In this document: in pieces, positions 8,382-16,244 of the stretch
Numbering within the stretch: position 1 is the stretch's first letter
How the letters are laid out: every line of letters begins with the position of its first letter
Source of the DNA: CAYTSA01 sp964440345
Lineage (GTDB): Bacteria > Desulfobacterota > Desulfovibrionia > Desulfovibrionales > Desulfovibrionaceae
Reading direction: 5' to 3'
Length of the DNA stretch: 49,001 bases
NCBI GenBank assembly: GCA_964440345.1
Contig: CAYTSA010000018.1
Location: 1-49,001 of the forward strand
Program-made: the position numbers and the translations under genes
Notes under the pieces: generated by a model
The model's database searches: none
What the model was told of the DNA's origin: nothing
What the model saw: only the letters and a program-made list of their open reading frames with translations

Positions 8382-9770
8382 ATGCAGCACGCCGCGCCAG
8401 CCGACGTTCACCCAGCCGGCGTCCTTATCCTCGGCGCCGGGCTGGCCGGCTTGCGGGCCGGCATTGCCGCCCTGGAAACCGCCCCCAGCCTTTCAGTCAC
8501 CGCCATTGGTCTGGGACCGGGATCGTCCTTTGCCAACATCAACGACGCCTTGGGCATGCAGGTCCCGCGTACCGATGCGGAGCAGGAGTTCCTCTACCAA
8601 CGCATCCTGCACGTGGCCCGGCCCGGCTGGGTAAACCCGGCCCTGGCCCGTCTTCTCGTCCAGGAAGCCGAGCCCCGCTTTCGGGACATGCAGGACTACG
8701 GCGCCATCTTTGCCACAGACCAGACCGGAAAGACGCAACGCATTCCCGGCTGCTTTCTGCAGAACCAGACCTCCGCCGTGGTCTTCCATGACCTGCAGGC
8801 TGCGGGCCAGGCCTTTGCCCGGCGATTCCAATTTCTGGGAGGGCGGCTACTGCGCGGGCTGCGCATCATCAAACTGCTGCAGAACGAGCCGGGCGGGCGC
8901 GTCAACGGCGGGGAAGCAGTGGATGACGCAGGCAGCGTGGTCTCCTTCCCCGCCCGGGCCACGGTCATGGCCCTGGGCGGGCCGGCGCCGCTCTATGAAC
9001 TCTCCGTGGCCGGCCCTGGCGGGACAGGCATGTCCTACGGCCTGCTGGACATGGCCGGGGCAACGCTGGCCAATGAGCGGTATATCCAGTTCCTCTGGCA
9101 TACGTTGCAACCGCGGACATTCTTTCCCGTCGCCCGTCTGGCCGAGCCCGGCGTCAGCGTGCTGGACGCCGCAGGCAGACCAGCCCCATTGCCAGATGAA
9201 CTGCGATCCCTGGCCCTTTCCCGGGCCGGCCACTGCCCCTTTGCTTATGGCTTTGATGACGCGCAACTGGACCTTTTCCTGGCGCAGCACATCCGGGAAG
9301 ACGGCGCGGCCAGGATCATCCTGCCCGAACATGCAAACATCATACGCGTTGCGCCCATGGCCCACGCAGGCAACGGCGGCGCAGTCGTTGACGCCGATGG
9401 CTTCACCGGCGTTCCCGGCCTCTATGCAGCAGGAGAATGCGCCACGGGCATGCACGGCGCCAATCGCGTGGGCGGGGCCATGGTCGCCGCTACGCAAGTT
9501 TTTGGCCGCCGGGCGGGCATAGCCGCGGCCAGGGCGGCGCAGAATGCGCCAGAGCCTTTGGCGTTGGCTGCGGGCGCCGGCGCGTCCCCGCCCTGCCCTG
9601 ACCTGGCCGCCTGGCTGGGCCGGGAGCTGCAACGCTGCGCCGCGCCGGGCGGCGGCCCCAGACGGACAGAACTAGCGAAAGAGATAAGAGAAAAGCTCAT
9701 GGACAACGGGCTCTCCCTGGCTGAAGCAGCCGTTTTGCGCAGCGGACTGAGAATAACGAGCGGGACCTGA
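8382..9770 (+). CDS. FAD-dependent oxidoreductase, FRD/SDH/NadB-like
   Basis: The 462-residue protein starts with a dinucleotide-binding fold (ILGAGLAGLRAGIAALE, residues 15-31). It ends its FAD domain with GECATGMHGANRVGGAMVAA, the pattern of fumarate reductase, succinate dehydrogenase and L-aspartate oxidase flavoproteins. The middle block FANINDALGMQVPRTD matches the FAD/substrate region of that family. At the position where relatives have a QFHPT-like active-site motif this protein reads QFLWHTLQPRTFF, so the substrate may differ or activity may be altered. It follows the secretin by 8 bp with no clear ribosome-binding site, suggesting coupled translation. Substrate is unknown; GlpB-like function is a weaker alternative. 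Confidence 0.75.
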   Translation: MQHAAPADVHPAGVLILGAGLAGLRAGIAALETAPSLSVTAIGLGPGSSFANINDALGMQVPRTDAEQEFLYQRILHVARPGWVNPALARLLVQEAEPRFRDMQDYGAIFATDQTGKTQRIPGCFLQNQTSAVVFHDLQAAGQAFARRFQFLGGRLLRGLRIIKLLQNEPGGRVNGGEAVDDAGSVVSFPARATVMALGGPAPLYELSVAGPGGTGMSYGLLDMAGATLANERYIQFLWHTLQPRTFFPVARLAEPGVSVLDAAGRPAPLPDELRSLALSRAGHCPFAYGFDDAQLDLFLAQHIREDGAARIILPEHANIIRVAPMAHAGNGGAVVDADGFTGVPGLYAAGECATGMHGANRVGGAMVAATQVFGRRAGIAAARAAQNAPEPLALAAGAGASPPCPDLAAWLGRELQRCAAPGGGPRRTELAKEIREKLMDNGLSLAEAAVLRSGLRITSGT

Positions 9771-9818
9771 ACTCGCCTCGGCTTCAAGACAGCCCAGCGG
9801 TCTGTAATTCCTGGCCCC

Positions 9819-11354
9819 TCACTGACAAAGATACACGTAGATGGGCGACGGCCCCTTGGCGAACTCCATGGCGTGCAAACGTTCGCACCCCTCCCGCTGC
9901 TCCTGCCGCGTCCACAGGTAGTATGGCGCGTCCAGCAGCCCCTCTTTGGCGGCCATGTCCTCGTACCAGCCGGTCCTGCCCGCATGCCTACTAAAGTCCG
10001 CGCCCAGGATGATGGGAAAGAAATCCGGCTCCCGGCTGATCACCCAAGGCTTGGCAGGGTCGTCCATGGCCGCGGCCGCGGCAGCGACGACTGGCCCGGG
10101 CTGGGGACTGTCGTAATTTTTTGCATGGTAATAGCCGTGCTCAATAAATAGCAGCGCAACCAGGGCGACGCCAACGCTATTCGCGGCCAGGCCCCTGCCT
10201 TTGTACAGGTACAGCAGCGCCGCCCCGGTCAGGGGCAGAAGCAGATACGGCAGTCCGCCGTACTCGCCCCAAACCAGAAAAACAACGCCCACCGCCAGGC
10301 TGCCCAAGCCTACGAGTCCGGCGATGCTGTTCTTGACCAGCGCCGGGACCTGCGCATCTTTTGGCGTCCAGTAGCCCAGCAGCAAGGCGGCCAGAGGGAC
10401 CGCGGGCAGCAGGTAGCGCTCCAGACTGCGGGGCAGCGCCCAGAAAACCATAAAGGAGGTGATGATGACGCAGACAGCGGCCTGAAAAGCCGGCGTTTTC
10501 ACCCAGCGCACATGTTTGCGAAACACCAACGCCAGCAAGGGAAGGGGCATGATATAGCCGAGCATTTTGAGCGGGAACAATACCAGATGAAGCAGCAGTT
10601 TTCCAACCCCGCCCTCAGCCCGTTGCGTTACCTCTCTGGCCATGGTCGCGAACATGGCGGCCAGGTCGTACTGCAGAGCCACAACCGCCATCCACGCACA
10701 GAGCGGAAGCAACGCGATACCAAGATGCGCGGCCAAACGCTTGCACCACAGCCATTTTTCCTCTTCCCAAATGAGCGCGTAAGCCAGCAGCCCAGGATAG
10801 AAGAAGAGCGGACCGTAGCCTTTGGTCATAATGGCCAGCCCCATGCACAGGCCAGAGGCGGCGAGCATGGCCCGGCTGTGCGGCTGGGCCATAAACAGGG
10901 CAAACGAGAGAAAGCAGAACAGGGCCAGCATGACGTCCGGCTGGGCCGTACGGCCGTACTCAAACAACATCAGTCCGTTCACGGCTGTCATCACCCCAGC
11001 CATGAGCGCGTTGGCGTCCGGCGCACGAGCCCGGACAAACAGAAAAACGGCCAGGCTGAGCATCACGAGGGAGGCCATGACGGGCGCTCGGGCCTCCAGG
11101 TTGGAGAGCTTGCCGTCACTGCCAGCAAAAGCCGCGGTCAGCCAGTTGTGCAGCGGCGGCTTGCGGTAGTAGGGCTCCATGAACACCGTGGGCAGCAGGT
11201 ACTCGCCTGTGGAGCGCATTTCCTGGGCTATGGTCACGCGGCGCGGCTCCTCCTTGTACAGGGGCAGGCCGTTGGCGTGAAAGCCGTTGGTCGCGGCCAG
11301 CACGGCCAGAAAGAGGAGAAAAAGCAAGGTTTCACGATCAAGAAAACGCGGCAT
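9819..11354 (-). CDS. GT-C glycosyltransferase, ArnT/PMT (GT39/GT83)-like membrane protein
   Basis: The 511-residue protein has about a dozen hydrophobic segments. Its first periplasmic loop shows the GT39/GT83 signature, YKEEPRRVTIAQEM and then PYYRKPPLHNWL, as in the ArnT aminoarabinose transferase and protein mannosyltransferases. It should use a polyprenyl-phosphate sugar to modify lipid A or another surface acceptor. The start is uncertain. The ATG at 11354 places the first membrane helix at the right distance, and an upstream ATG at 11423 would add 23 residues. Neither has a good ribosome-binding site. It converges with the flavoprotein gene. Confidence 0.85.
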   Translation of the reverse strand: MPRFLDRETLLFLLFLAVLAATNGFHANGLPLYKEEPRRVTIAQEMRSTGEYLLPTVFMEPYYRKPPLHNWLTAAFAGSDGKLSNLEARAPVMASLVMLSLAVFLFVRARAPDANALMAGVMTAVNGLMLFEYGRTAQPDVMLALFCFLSFALFMAQPHSRAMLAASGLCMGLAIMTKGYGPLFFYPGLLAYALIWEEEKWLWCKRLAAHLGIALLPLCAWMAVVALQYDLAAMFATMAREVTQRAEGGVGKLLLHLVLFPLKMLGYIMPLPLLALVFRKHVRWVKTPAFQAAVCVIITSFMVFWALPRSLERYLLPAVPLAALLLGYWTPKDAQVPALVKNSIAGLVGLGSLAVGVVFLVWGEYGGLPYLLLPLTGAALLYLYKGRGLAANSVGVALVALLFIEHGYYHAKNYDSPQPGPVVAAAAAAMDDPAKPWVISREPDFFPIILGADFSRHAGRTGWYEDMAAKEGLLDAPYYLWTRQEQREGCERLHAMEFAKGPSPIYVYLCQ

Positions 11355-11509
11355 GCACGGTGTGTATACCAAGCGGACCGTACAAACAAGAGGGCGGGGC
11401 CGCGCCAATCGCGGCCCCGCCATGTGGAGGAGGAACGTAGGATGGAGGGAAAACGAGTAACCAGACGCGCGTAGCGCGGACGTTATAAACAGTTCTGGAA
11501 AGAGGAGCC

Positions 11510-11545
11510 CGAGGAAAAAACCTCTTTCAAGAGGCTTTCCCCTCG
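11510..11545 (-). terminator. hairpin after the capsid gene, part of a dispersed repeat
   Basis: On the minus strand the end of the capsid gene is followed by a hairpin with arms CGAGGGGAAAGCCTCTT and GAGGTTTTTTCCTCG around a GAAA loop. It is a plausible terminator of the phage transcript. The hairpin and the 45 bases beyond it (to about 11466, including TTCCAGAACTGTTTATAACG) closely match 45683-45758 downstream of hcp, so it belongs to a dispersed family of this genome. Confidence 0.65.
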
Positions 11546-11567
11546 GAAATTACTTTATTACAACATG

Positions 11568-12551
11568 TTACGCAGTTGCCGCCACTTCAGCCCGAACCAT
11601 CCAGGCGTCGTTGAGGATTACGGCGGTTTGCATGGCTTTCCAGCCCACGTGGCCGCGCTGGGCCAGGGGGTCGGAGTCGCTGGGTTTGGGGTTCACCACC
11701 AGGGGCGCCACCGCGCCCACGCCCTTGAGCGCCACTATGCCGAAGGCGTCGCGGCCAAAGAAAAGCACAGGGTAGACGTCAGCGTTGGTCCCTGTGGTGG
11801 TGAGCATGGCCCCTTTGGCGCCACCGGCGTCGGCCCAGGGCTCTACAATGGTGGTGGACAGGTAGCGCACGTCCTCCACCTTGCCGATTTCCGCTTCATA
11901 CGGGGTGATCTGCCCATACTGCTCCACCGGGGTGAAGCCAGACATGTTGCGGATGTCGTTCTCCAGGTCCGGATGGCACACAGCCACGTAAGCCGGGGCC
12001 ACGGCCTGGGTTCCGTAGTCCGGGCTGGAGCGCACCACACGAGTCACCTTGCGGGCGTTCTGGCGTTTAAGGGCGCGAGTGATCTTGCGCTGCATGGACA
12101 GGGTCAGGGGCGTATTCACGTCAGTGCGGCTGGTCCCGTTGCTGTAATAGACGTTCACGCCGGCCTTGAGCATGTTGTAGCGGGCAGTCTCGATCATCTC
12201 GGCGGCTTGTTCGCCCAGGATTTCCGCAGCTTCCTGAAGCACCGGGTCTTCGTGGGTGTCGGCCACCACGTCTGAGATGGTCACCCGGTCGCCGTACTGG
12301 GCCAGGGTGGCGTTCACGTCTGTGGCGGTCAGCTGTTTGGCGGACGGGGTGACGCCTTCGGTCAGGGGCGTGGGCGTGGCGTCCAGGGAATTGTAGCGGC
12401 GGAAGGTAACCACCTTGGTGGAATTTTCCGGAACGATTTTGGCTTGGCCGAATTTTTCTAGAATGAGGTACGGCAACCCGCGCTTGAGCATTTCCACCGC
12501 GGTAAACGCCGCGGTGCGCGGGGATATGTCGCCATAATTGGTCGTGGGCAT
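11568..12551 (-). CDS. phage major capsid protein, N4-gp56 family
   Basis: This 327-residue product resembles N4-gp56-type major capsid proteins. It shows an N-terminal region with the RRYNSLDATPTPLTEGVTP pattern, a middle VRSSPDYGTQAVAPAYVAVC segment, and the RNMSGFTPVEQYG and KVEDVRYLSTTIVE blocks expected in HK97-fold capsids of podovirus type. AAGGAGGG lies eight bases before the ATG at 12551. It is the last gene of the minus-strand phage island, directly after the scaffold. The frame is intact. Confidence 0.85.
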   Translation of the reverse strand: MPTTNYGDISPRTAAFTAVEMLKRGLPYLILEKFGQAKIVPENSTKVVTFRRYNSLDATPTPLTEGVTPSAKQLTATDVNATLAQYGDRVTISDVVADTHEDPVLQEAAEILGEQAAEMIETARYNMLKAGVNVYYSNGTSRTDVNTPLTLSMQRKITRALKRQNARKVTRVVRSSPDYGTQAVAPAYVAVCHPDLENDIRNMSGFTPVEQYGQITPYEAEIGKVEDVRYLSTTIVEPWADAGGAKGAMLTTTGTNADVYPVLFFGRDAFGIVALKGVGAVAPLVVNPKPSDSDPLAQRGHVGWKAMQTAVILNDAWMVRAEVAATA

Positions 12552-12589
12552 GGATATCCCTCCTTATGGTTTGGATTTTTGTGTAGAAT

Positions 12590-12616
12590 CTAGCGCATTT
12601 TCGCGTTGAGACAACG
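12590..12616. repeat. half copy of the 51-bp CTAGCGCATT element
   Basis: The 27 bases from CTAGCGCATTTT to GTTGAGACAACG match the right half of the element at 26288-26338, read on its minus strand, with one mismatch. It lies in the 67-bp gap between the scaffold and capsid genes. The scaffold stop codon (12619-12621) follows two bases after it. Confidence 0.7.
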
Positions 12617-12618
12617 CT

Positions 12619-13398
12619 CTAACGGCTGATGGCTTCTTTCCAGGCGGCCATGTAGTCGTCCGGGTTGGGCTTGGAGGGCGGCGGCCCGGCGCTGCGGGAC
12701 CGAACCGCAGCCGCCTGCTGCGCCCGGAGGGACTGTTCTTCGCTCATAGCGGGCTCGCGTCGGGGCGCAGTGTGGCGGGAGCGGGCCTGCTTGAAGCGGG
12801 TTATAAGGTCGATGACCTGTTCTGGAGCGCCTTTCTTGAGCACTTCGCGCATAGTGGCGGCAATGTAGTCCGGCTGCTCTTCAATCCATTGGGGTAACTG
12901 TTCGTCGTTTACCACTTCCTTTACGTCAGGATGGGCGGCAGTAATGGCCTGCAGCCGGCGGTCTCGCTCATAGGTGCTTACGAGAGGCTGCAGCATGGCC
13001 CGTATTTCGCGCTGGATCATGGACTGCAGGGACTGGGCCGTGGCTGGATCGATATTCAGGTTCTGGGCCGTGTCGCCGGCGGGCTGGCTGGTCTGCACAG
13101 CCTGGCTGGCCTGTTCGAGTTTGGCCAACAGCTCACGCTTTTCGTCTTCCCAGGCGGCCTTTTCCTTGCGAAAACGGCCTTCCAAGCTTTTCAGCCGCTG
13201 CTGTTCGCGCTGCAGCATGGTTTGCAGGTCTTCGCTGTCTTCCTTTGCTTGCTTTTCCGGCTCGGATTCCTTGGCGTGCTGTTCTTTGTCTTCTGCAGTG
13301 TTGCGGGACTCCTTCTCCTGTTCGTCTGTCTCTTTCCGGGAGGCAGCAACGTCAAACGCTTCCTGAAACTCATCCTTCTTTTTCGCAGATTCCGGCAT
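12619..13398 (-). CDS. phage capsid scaffolding protein (putative)
   Basis: The 259-residue protein is highly charged, with a Lys/Glu/Gln-rich coiled coil at about residues 1-90. A central segment follows (MIQREIRAMLQPLVSTYERD, then AAHPDVKEVV and QWIEEQPDY), and the C-terminus is basic. This build and its place directly before the capsid gene are typical of scaffolds. The ATG at 13398 has AAGGAGA seven bases upstream. An upstream in-frame ATG at 13491 lies inside the preceding gene. Its start overlaps the previous stop by one base (TGATG), so translation is probably coupled. Confidence 0.75.
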   Translation of the reverse strand: MPESAKKKDEFQEAFDVAASRKETDEQEKESRNTAEDKEQHAKESEPEKQAKEDSEDLQTMLQREQQRLKSLEGRFRKEKAAWEDEKRELLAKLEQASQAVQTSQPAGDTAQNLNIDPATAQSLQSMIQREIRAMLQPLVSTYERDRRLQAITAAHPDVKEVVNDEQLPQWIEEQPDYIAATMREVLKKGAPEQVIDLITRFKQARSRHTAPRREPAMSEEQSLRAQQAAAVRSRSAGPPPSKPNPDDYMAAWKEAISR

Positions 13399-13721
13399 CA
13401 GTCTTCTCCTTGTGTTTGCGACGCGACGCGGGCTGATTCCAACAACAAAATGTACTGCATCAGTTCGCGGGTGTCGGTTTTGTCCATGCATACGCCGCCT
13501 TGTGCATTCTCCCAGGAGGACTCCAGTTGCGGACGCGGGATGAAACCGCTGTTACCTGTTCTGGCTGGAGCGCATCCGCCGCCCGCCGCCAGGCACAAAA
13601 TGACCGGCAAAAACAGCCACAGGATCAGCCGCAGCCTTGTCCAACGTTTCCTGTATGCTCCGGCTATGCTGCTGCGCCCGCCAGCGGTCCAGTTCCTTGA
13701 GCATGTATCCAGCCAGTTCAT
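13398..13721 (-). CDS. small lipoprotein, Rz1 (o-spanin)-like
   Basis: The 107-residue product has a basic start and a hydrophobic stretch LRLILWLFLPVILCLAAGGGC near residues 29-49, ending in a lipobox-like cysteine. A short mature part ends with GGVCMDKTDTRELMQYILLLE. Outer-membrane lipoproteins that end in such a Cys-plus-helix pattern occur in phage lysis modules, where the o-spanin meets an inner-membrane spanin. Most of its 5' half overlaps another small frame at 13552-13764, as Rz/Rz1 pairs do. The start ATG has only a weak ribosome-binding site. Assignment is by pattern only. Confidence 0.5.
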   Translation of the reverse strand: MNWLDTCSRNWTAGGRSSIAGAYRKRWTRLRLILWLFLPVILCLAAGGGCAPARTGNSGFIPRPQLESSWENAQGGVCMDKTDTRELMQYILLLESARVASQTQGED

Positions 13722-13764
13722 TGCCTATCCCCTGCATCAGCCCTGTGGTCGCCGCGCCCAGCAT
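13552..13764 (-). CDS. small phage protein overlapping the Rz1-like gene
   Basis: This 70-residue frame begins two bases after the stop of the preceding gene. It overlaps the lipoprotein gene out of frame by 170 bases. It has a Gly-rich start (LGAATTGLMQGIGNE), a helical middle (LKELDRWRAQQHSRSIQETL) and DPVAVFAGHF near the end. It has no membrane segment, so it is not a typical i-spanin. The tight spacing supports translation, but I do not recognise a function. Confidence 0.45.
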   Translation of the reverse strand: MLGAATTGLMQGIGNELAGYMLKELDRWRAQQHSRSIQETLDKAAADPVAVFAGHFVPGGGRRMRSSQNR

Positions 13765-13766
13765 GG

Positions 13767-13994
13767 CTAAGCCTCTGCAGCTTCATCGCCGCGGTCCGGA
13801 ATGTTCAGGCCGGCGCGCATGGCGCGGATGATCGGCAGCACCAGCACGTCGTCAATAGGCGTGGAAGAATCGCGGACCACGTCTTCGATCAGGTCAAAGA
13901 GCCGGTCGCCGTAAACTTTGATGTTTTCCGGGGTCATGATGGTCCCCAGTACCTGCGCCAGGATGGGCGCAATCATTTCGAGAAATTTTTGCAT
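13767..13994 (-). CDS. small phage protein of unknown function
   Basis: The 75-residue product is mostly helical, with a hydrophobic N-terminal third (FLEMIAPILAQVLGTIMTP) and an acidic remainder. Two ATGs are possible. The second, at 13994, has AAGGAG six bases upstream, while the first directly touches that site, so 13994 is preferred. It sits between the exported 172-residue protein and the lysis-like pair. A holin-related role is possible but the hydrophobic part is short. Confidence 0.6.
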   Translation of the reverse strand: MQKFLEMIAPILAQVLGTIMTPENIKVYGDRLFDLIEDVVRDSSTPIDDVLVLPIIRAMRAGLNIPDRGDEAAEA

Positions 13995-14073
13995 GATCAT
14001 CTCCTTTTGTTGTGTATTGTTCCGCGTCCATCTGCGTTCCGTTCTTTGCGCAGTCTGCGGTTACTTCCTGGAA

Positions 14074-14592
14074 CTACTCCGGCCCCTCGCCCGCCAGTAT
14101 CTGGTTCATGCGGTCTTGCGTCAGCAGCCCCTTGGACACCAACAATCCAAGCGCCCCGGCGGTAATGGGACTAGCTAAATCCATCTCGCTGGCCGCCCGA
14201 AAGTCGCCCACCACGGCCAGCACTTCATCGTCTGTTTCCGCAGCGCGTTCTATGCCGCCCCGCTCCGCCAGAGTGAACAGCTGGCGAAACTCCAACGGCG
14301 TCAGTATCGTGGGATTTGCGTTCACCGTCGCATTAATCTCTGCGATGTAGTCGTCAAACACGGGCCAGTTGGACGGGTCAGACATATCCACGTCTGGATG
14401 CATCCAGCCAGTCACCCAATAGGCGTCTTCCCCCTGCCCGGCGTGAAATGCCCGCAGGTCAGCCCGGTCTATAGTGTAGATAGTCCCGGTGATGCGACCG
14501 TTTTTGACGATGACCAGCTCTGCCCGGCTCATTTCCCCGCAAGCCAGAGCCAGGCCGATTGCCAGTAGTGTTGCTACAATAATCTTGTGCAT
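14074..14592 (-). CDS. exported phage-island protein of unknown function
   Basis: The 172-residue product begins with a clear Sec signal sequence (MHKIIVATLLAIGLALACG, cleavage likely after MSRA). Its mature part holds VKNGRITGTIYTIDRADLRA, then WVTGWMHPDVDMSDPSNWP. The helical C-terminus (LTPLEFRQLFTLAERGG and GLLVSKGLLTQDRMNQIL) resembles small proteins that follow tail-fibre genes in some phages. AAGGAG precedes the ATG. It follows the fibre gene by 10 bp. An exported phage structural partner is unexpected; an exported accessory of the fibre is an inference. Confidence 0.6.
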   Translation of the reverse strand: MHKIIVATLLAIGLALACGEMSRAELVIVKNGRITGTIYTIDRADLRAFHAGQGEDAYWVTGWMHPDVDMSDPSNWPVFDDYIAEINATVNANPTILTPLEFRQLFTLAERGGIERAAETDDEVLAVVGDFRAASEMDLASPITAGALGLLVSKGLLTQDRMNQILAGEGPE

Positions 14593-14602
14593 TACAAGCT
14601 CC

Positions 14603-15880
14603 TTATTGAAAGATGATGCCGCTACTTGTTAACGTGTTGGGGGTTATATTTGTTGTGCCTGTGGCGCTGGCGGCACTAATAATTGAGCCGTCTCTTGCAT
14701 AAATGCCGGTAACGCCCGCGCCACTTGCGTTTGCATTCTGGGCGTTAATTGTTGCCATATATGCATAAATACCGAATGACCCCCCGCCGGATGCGTCTGC
14801 GCCGCCGGCGTTAATTATGCTGCCAGACCTCGCATATAAGCAGGTAGAGCTTGCGCCAGATGCGTCTGCGCCTTCGGCGTTAATTGAGCTGCTATACATT
14901 GCATACATGCCGTATACCCCCCCGCCGGATGCGTCTGCGCCTTCGGCGTTAATTGAGCTGCTATGTTTCGCATGAATACCGTATGCCCCTGCGCCGGAAA
15001 AGATTGCACCAGCAGCATCAGCAGTCGCACTATTCAAAGCGTAAACGCCGTGCCCGCCAGCATTCGCCACACCTGCTCCGGGTTCAATTATCCCGGAACT
15101 CCCCGCGCCAGACACATACACGCCATGCCGTTCTGTTGCTGTCCCGGTAGCGTCCATGTCGAACAACTGGGCTATGCGTGGCAATTGCCCCCCATTAATC
15201 GCTGCAAAGGCCGGATAGCGGGTGCCTACTGCTGTCGTCAGCGCAGACCGAGTGATCGTACTGTTGGCGTCCACGCCTTCAATGCGTATCCACCCAAGGT
15301 CAATACCATCTGCAATGACCTGCTCTGCCATGGTAAATCCAGTCAGCAAGTTGATGGTCGCGGTGACGCCGTCAGCTTTATACAGCGGGTAAAAGCCAGA
15401 GAGGTATTCCAGCGCGGCGTTGATGGTCGCGTTGTCGCCGCCAGCGCCTACAGTGACGGTGATGTCTGCGCTCAGGCCGGGAACGCCTGTGATGTTGGCC
15501 GTGGCGTTGGCCATAGCAAAGTCCGTGGAGTCCAGACCGTCCAGCGTATCTGCGTCGCCGCTGAACGTCCCGCCGCCAGTGAAAGACAAGGGCGTCCATG
15601 CCCCCAGCGTCGCGTTCCACCCCAAGCCCTGACCGTCCAGGGGAGCAGACGCGTTCACGTCAGACAAATCATCCAACGCATGGTCGTGATTGCCCGCCGC
15701 CACCTGGTTAGCGCCCGGCCCCACGTCCCCTATAGACATGAGGGATTCGAATGTGGCGTTGCCAGCGAGAGTTGTTGCTCCAGCCCCTGGAGCATTTGCC
15801 GGATAGTTTGCATAAACCGCCGATACGCTACAAAACACTGCGAGAAGCGACAGGAGGAGAATTTTGTGCATACCCTTCAT
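14603..15880 (-). CDS. fibre/spike-like protein with signal peptide and beta-helix repeats
   Basis: The 425-residue product begins with a signal peptide (HKILLLSLLAVFCSVSAVYA). Then come a tail-fibre-like segment with HDHALDDLSDV and DADTLDGLDS, a middle region with AALEYLSGFYPLYK, and a C-terminal half made of about 23-residue units such as GIHAKHSSSINAEGADASGG. Such repeats fit a right-handed beta-helix, as in phage spikes and pectate-lyase-like surface proteins. The ATG at 15880 has GGAGAG eight bases upstream; an ATG at 15871 is the alternative. It lies between the 109-residue gene and the exported 172-residue gene. The fibre-like N-terminus and the signal peptide are an odd pair. Confidence 0.7.
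   Translation of the reverse strand: MKGMHKILLLSLLAVFCSVSAVYANYPANAPGAGATTLAGNATFESLMSIGDVGPGANQVAAGNHDHALDDLSDVNASAPLDGQGLGWNATLGAWTPLSFTGGGTFSGDADTLDGLDSTDFAMANATANITGVPGLSADITVTVGAGGDNATINAALEYLSGFYPLYKADGVTATINLLTGFTMAEQVIADGIDLGWIRIEGVDANSTITRSALTTAVGTRYPAFAAINGGQLPRIAQLFDMDATGTATERHGVYVSGAGSSGIIEPGAGVANAGGHGVYALNSATADAAGAIFSGAGAYGIHAKHSSSINAEGADASGGGVYGMYAMYSSSINAEGADASGASSTCLYARSGSIINAGGADASGGGSFGIYAYMATINAQNANASGAGVTGIYARDGSIISAASATGTTNITPNTLTSSGIIFQ
14656..15000 (-). repeat. tandem 69-bp coding repeats of the beta-helix
   Basis: About five units with a 69-bp period encode 23-residue beta-helix coils. The shared GCGTCTGCG block recurs at 14793, 14862 and 14931, exactly 69 bases apart, and the segment around GCGTTAATTGAGCTGCTAT is repeated almost unchanged. 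The high DNA identity between the inner units suggests recent expansion. Confidence 0.75.
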
Positions 15881-15882
15881 GG

Positions 15883-16212
15883 CTACTCTCCGTAGAATGA
15901 CAGCTCGACCTTGCAATCCATGGGCGCAGCCAGGCTTATGGATTTGCCCGGAATCAGGGCCCGCACGCCAGGATTCCACTCCGGGGCGCCGCCGTCTGTT
16001 ATATCCGCCAAAGGCACTTCGGCCTCAGCGCCGTCGTTGCGGGCAAAGAAGTCGTGTCCAGCGGAATAGTACTTTACATACACCGCGTGCTCTGGCGGCT
16101 GCACATCCTTGGGCGTGTTGGCGGTCAGAAACACGATGCAAACGTAATCCGACGGAGGGAAATAAAACCCCGCCCGGCCCGGGTACACATTAGGATGCAG
16201 TAATGGTTTCAT
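15883..16212 (-). CDS. phage-island protein of unknown function
   Basis: The 109-residue product starts MKPLLHPNVYPGRAGFYFPPS and ends with a segment IPGKSISLAAPMDCKVELSFYGE. The ATG at 16212 is chosen because AAGGAGA stands six bases before it; a longer in-frame reading runs back into the upstream gene. It lies 2 bp before the fibre gene and 32 bp after the next upstream gene. I do not recognise its family. Its place after the portal would suit a decoration or structural subunit. Confidence 0.65.
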   Translation of the reverse strand: MKPLLHPNVYPGRAGFYFPPSDYVCIVFLTANTPKDVQPPEHAVYVKYYSAGHDFFARNDGAEAEVPLADITDGGAPEWNPGVRALIPGKSISLAAPMDCKVELSFYGE

Positions 16213-16244
16213 GGCTTCTCCTTTTATTGGTATAGCCCCACGCT

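Noticed and set aside
14656..15000. Repeats resembling a CRISPR array
   Set aside because: They are in-frame 69-bp coding units of a beta-helix protein, without unique spacers between short identical repeats, and no cas gene is nearby.
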